This document shows, piece after piece, positions 62,431-64,000 of a stretch of DNA of 64,000 nt (positions are counted from its first letter, which is position 1; each line of letters opens with the position of its first letter). Under the pieces are notes generated by a model. That model searched no databases and had not been told where the DNA came from. It saw only the letters and a list, made by a program, of their open reading frames with translations. Both the position numbers and the translations under genes were made by a program. Origin of the DNA: Planctomycetia bacterium (GTDB lineage Bacteria > Planctomycetota > GCA-002687715). The stretch covers positions 1-64,000 of the forward strand of contig SXUL01000037.1 of the NCBI GenBank assembly GCA_005790545.1, read 5' to 3'.

Positions 62431-63665
62431 TCAGTCTCTGGCTTCGAAGGCACACTACCCAGAACGTCCTTCGCGAAGAAATAGAACAACGCCCCTTCTT
62501 CCTGGGTGAAGCCCGCGAGACGCTCGGCTTCCGGGCCGGTGCCGATGAAGATGTCCGCCCGTCCGGCAGCCCGGATCGCGCCACCGCGGTCCTGATCGAA
62601 GAGCAGACAGGTGGCAGCTTCCATGCGCACCTCCGCGTCGCTCGCAGCGACTGGCAGCCGAGTTACGGCGAGGCACGGCCCCGCGCGCGGGAAGACATCC
62701 TTGTCCGTCGCGACACTGTGCCAAGGTGTCACACGAGCGCCGAGGCAACCCCATGGACCTGGCTCACACTCCAGGAAAAAGACGTAGCTCGGGTTCTGCC
62801 ACAGCACGGGTTGCACGTCCGCCGGATTTTCGGCGAAGTGCCGTTTCATGCGTGCCAGCGAGAGCTCCTTCTTGGTGAGCTTGCCAGCTTCGATCATGGC
62901 CTGACCGGCGCTGACGTAGGGATGCTGGGTCTTGCCCGCGTATCCGAGGCACAACTGCCTTCCGCCCGGCAGGTTCACGCGCACCGAACCCTGCACATGA
63001 GCGATGAAAGCCTCGAACGGGTCCGAGAGCCACACGATTTCGAGTCCCTTCAGCAAGCCACCCTCTTCGATGCCGCGCCGCTCTGGCCACGGCACGAGCG
63101 ATCCATCCCCGAGTCGGCGGCCGAGGCAGACACCGTCTTCATCTTTCTCGAGTTCTGGCGGAAGCGCGTAGAGCGGATGTTGAAACTTCCCCTCCGGCTG
63201 CAAGCGACCTTCGAAGATCGGTTCGCAGTACGCCGTGAAGAGCATGCGTCCTGTGCGTGCCGCGCCGACCGACTTGTAGATATCGAAGGAGTGCAGGCAC
63301 CAACCCTGGAACTCCTCCTCGCTGTTGCTCTTCAACAGGATCCCTCGCAGCATCTCGAGTGTGCGCAGCATGCGCTCATGCGAGATCACCGCGTCGTTGG
63401 TGCGGTAAGGAAACCACTTGTGCGACGAAGGCTTCCCGAGATAGATCACACTCTGGTCGAGCGCAGCGAGGATGCCTTCGCGCTCCCGGTAAGCCGCACG
63501 GAAATCGGGATTGCCTGCCGGATCGGTGACGCGCTCGAGATAGGGCCAAGCGCTCTCAGCACTGAAATCGAGTTCCGCCACGGGCGCGGGCTCAGACGCG
63601 CAGGCCGACAGGAATACCGTCATCGCCAGCGCCGCAAGGCTGCGCCGAGTTGCACTGCTGGACAT
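62427..63665 (-). CDS. mltA: MltA-type murein lytic transglycosylase lipoprotein
   Basis: A 412-residue outer-membrane-type lipoprotein. The lipobox ends at Cys22 (FLSAC). The central domain has the MltA line FTAYCEPIFEGRL. The C-terminal segment FDQDRGGAIRAAGRADIF matches the 3D-domain region carrying the catalytic Asp in MltA (DTGGAI...RVD). It would cleave peptidoglycan between MurNAc and GlcNAc, forming 1,6-anhydro ends. The start ATG 63665 is chosen for the lipoprotein signal. GGGGGAG lies eight bases upstream. Confidence 0.85.
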   Translation of the reverse strand: MSSSATRRSLAALAMTVFLSACASEPAPVAELDFSAESAWPYLERVTDPAGNPDFRAAYREREGILAALDQSVIYLGKPSSHKWFPYRTNDAVISHERMLRTLEMLRGILLKSNSEEEFQGWCLHSFDIYKSVGAARTGRMLFTAYCEPIFEGRLQPEGKFQHPLYALPPELEKDEDGVCLGRRLGDGSLVPWPERRGIEEGGLLKGLEIVWLSDPFEAFIAHVQGSVRVNLPGGRQLCLGYAGKTQHPYVSAGQAMIEAGKLTKKELSLARMKRHFAENPADVQPVLWQNPSYVFFLECEPGPWGCLGARVTPWHSVATDKDVFPRAGPCLAVTRLPVAASDAEVRMEAATCLLFDQDRGGAIRAAGRADIFIGTGPEAERLAGFTQEEGALFYFFAKDVLGSVPSKPETE

Positions 63666-63678
63666 GCTGGATCTCCCC

Positions 63679-63698
63679 CATCCGCGCTCGCGCGGATG
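63679..63698. promoter_or_regulatory. Perfect hairpin before mltA
   Basis: CATCCGCG-CTCG-CGCGGATG is an 8-bp perfect stem with a 4-base loop. In the mltA transcript it lies directly before the GGGGGAG ribosome-binding site, 14 bases from the ATG. It could affect initiation. It also lies between mltA and the divergent homocysteine methyltransferase gene. Confidence 0.4.
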
Positions 63699-63772
63699 TT
63701 CGCGGCGGCATGCTACCACCGATCTTCCCCGTGCTCCGGGCATGCGGGGCGGGCTATCCTCTTCAGCACCCC

Positions 63773-64000
63773 ATGACGCGCCCCACTGATCTCCTCGAGT
63801 ACTTGAAGTCCCGCCCCATCGTGTTCGACGGCGCCATGGGTACCGGTCTCTATGAACGCGGGTACTTCATCAACCGCCCCTTTGATGAAGCGAATCTCGT
63901 GCGCTCGGAAACCGTGGCCGAGATCCATGCCTCCCACAGGAAAGCCGGTGCGCAGATTCTCGAAACGAACACTTTCTCGGCCAACCGCATTCTCCTCGGA
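63773..64000 (+). CDS. Homocysteine S-methyltransferase / MetH N-terminus (partial)
   Basis: 76 codons are open to the window edge with no stop. The reading MTRPTDLLEYLKSRPIVFDG and then AMGTGLYERG, ANLVRSETVAEIHASHRKAG, ETNTFSANRILL is the N-terminal TIM barrel of the homocysteine-binding domain. Its zinc cysteines lie further on, outside the window. It may be MetH (B12-dependent methionine synthase) or a fused homocysteine methyltransferase/methylene-THF reductase; the fragment cannot decide. Divergent from mltA. Confidence 0.85.
   Translation, partial: MTRPTDLLEYLKSRPIVFDGAMGTGLYERGYFINRPFDEANLVRSETVAEIHASHRKAGAQILETNTFSANRILLG

Noticed and set aside
61800-63776. 658-codon plus-strand frame over mltA and the DUF4026-like gene
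   Set aside because: Arg/Pro/Ala-rich shadow across two clear minus-strand genes.
1-64000. CRISPR arrays, insertion sequences and tRNA genes
   Set aside because: No regularly spaced repeats, transposase motifs or cloverleaf signatures were seen.

Overview
The window is about 64 kb of gene-dense, GC-rich bacterial chromosome. No tRNA, rRNA, CRISPR array, insertion sequence or phage module was seen. The gene set indicates a Gram-negative-type envelope with peptidoglycan: an LpxH-like phosphatase, D-Ala-D-Ala ligase, an MltA-like lytic transglycosylase and many signal-peptide or lipoprotein genes. A GldA/GldF/GldG plus DUF4340 transporter block, secreted HEAT-repeat families, a TIGR03790-type protein, a UAP1-like nucleotidyltransferase, myo-inositol-phosphate synthase and sigma-54 regulation all fit Planctomycetota. 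That placement is an inference from gene content, not a phylogeny.

Layout. 1-1440: 3' part of dnaK, broken in this sequence by an in-frame TAG. 1527-6506: four overlapping genes for a Gld-type ABC exporter. 6508-9053 (minus): a diguanylate cyclase and a degenerate histidine-kinase-like protein. 9314-15768: two GT2 glycosyltransferases (the second has lost its DXD motif), a FemAB-like protein, a GlcD-like oxidase, an NtrC-type response regulator and an LpxH-like phosphatase, mostly joined by 4-base overlaps. 15841-23916: cmk-rpsA, a lipoprotein, tyrS, pyrC, a metallopeptidase-like secreted protein and a small eight-cysteine protein. 24006-26932 (minus): ino1 and nadE. 27061-33428: three tandem secreted HEAT-repeat paralogues. 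The middle one has a near-consensus sigma-54 promoter preceded by two dyad elements. The third is split by an in-frame TGA.

33415-38564 (minus): a TPR protein, a pseudo-esterase, a membrane spermidine-synthase-like protein and a small membrane protein. 38647-42508: dxr, an RseP-type protease with about four PDZ modules, and a UbiA/EboC-like prenyltransferase. 42495-46946: CCA-adding enzyme and HEAT-like proteins. 47002-57294 (minus): a housekeeping run rpmF-plsX-fabH-fabD-fabG-acpP-fabF, a UDP-sugar pyrophosphorylase, ddl, thiE, thiL, tsaE and a 61-residue protein. 57506-63665 (minus): recA, thpR, a TIGR03790-like protein, a DUF4026/DUF2314-like protein and mltA. 63773-end: start of a homocysteine S-methyltransferase/MetH gene.

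The most interesting region is 27-33.4 kb: a tandem family of exported HEAT-repeat proteins of unknown role, with a sigma-54-type control region in front of one copy. A sigma-54 activator is encoded 14 kb upstream. The window also holds several apparent pseudoenzymes.
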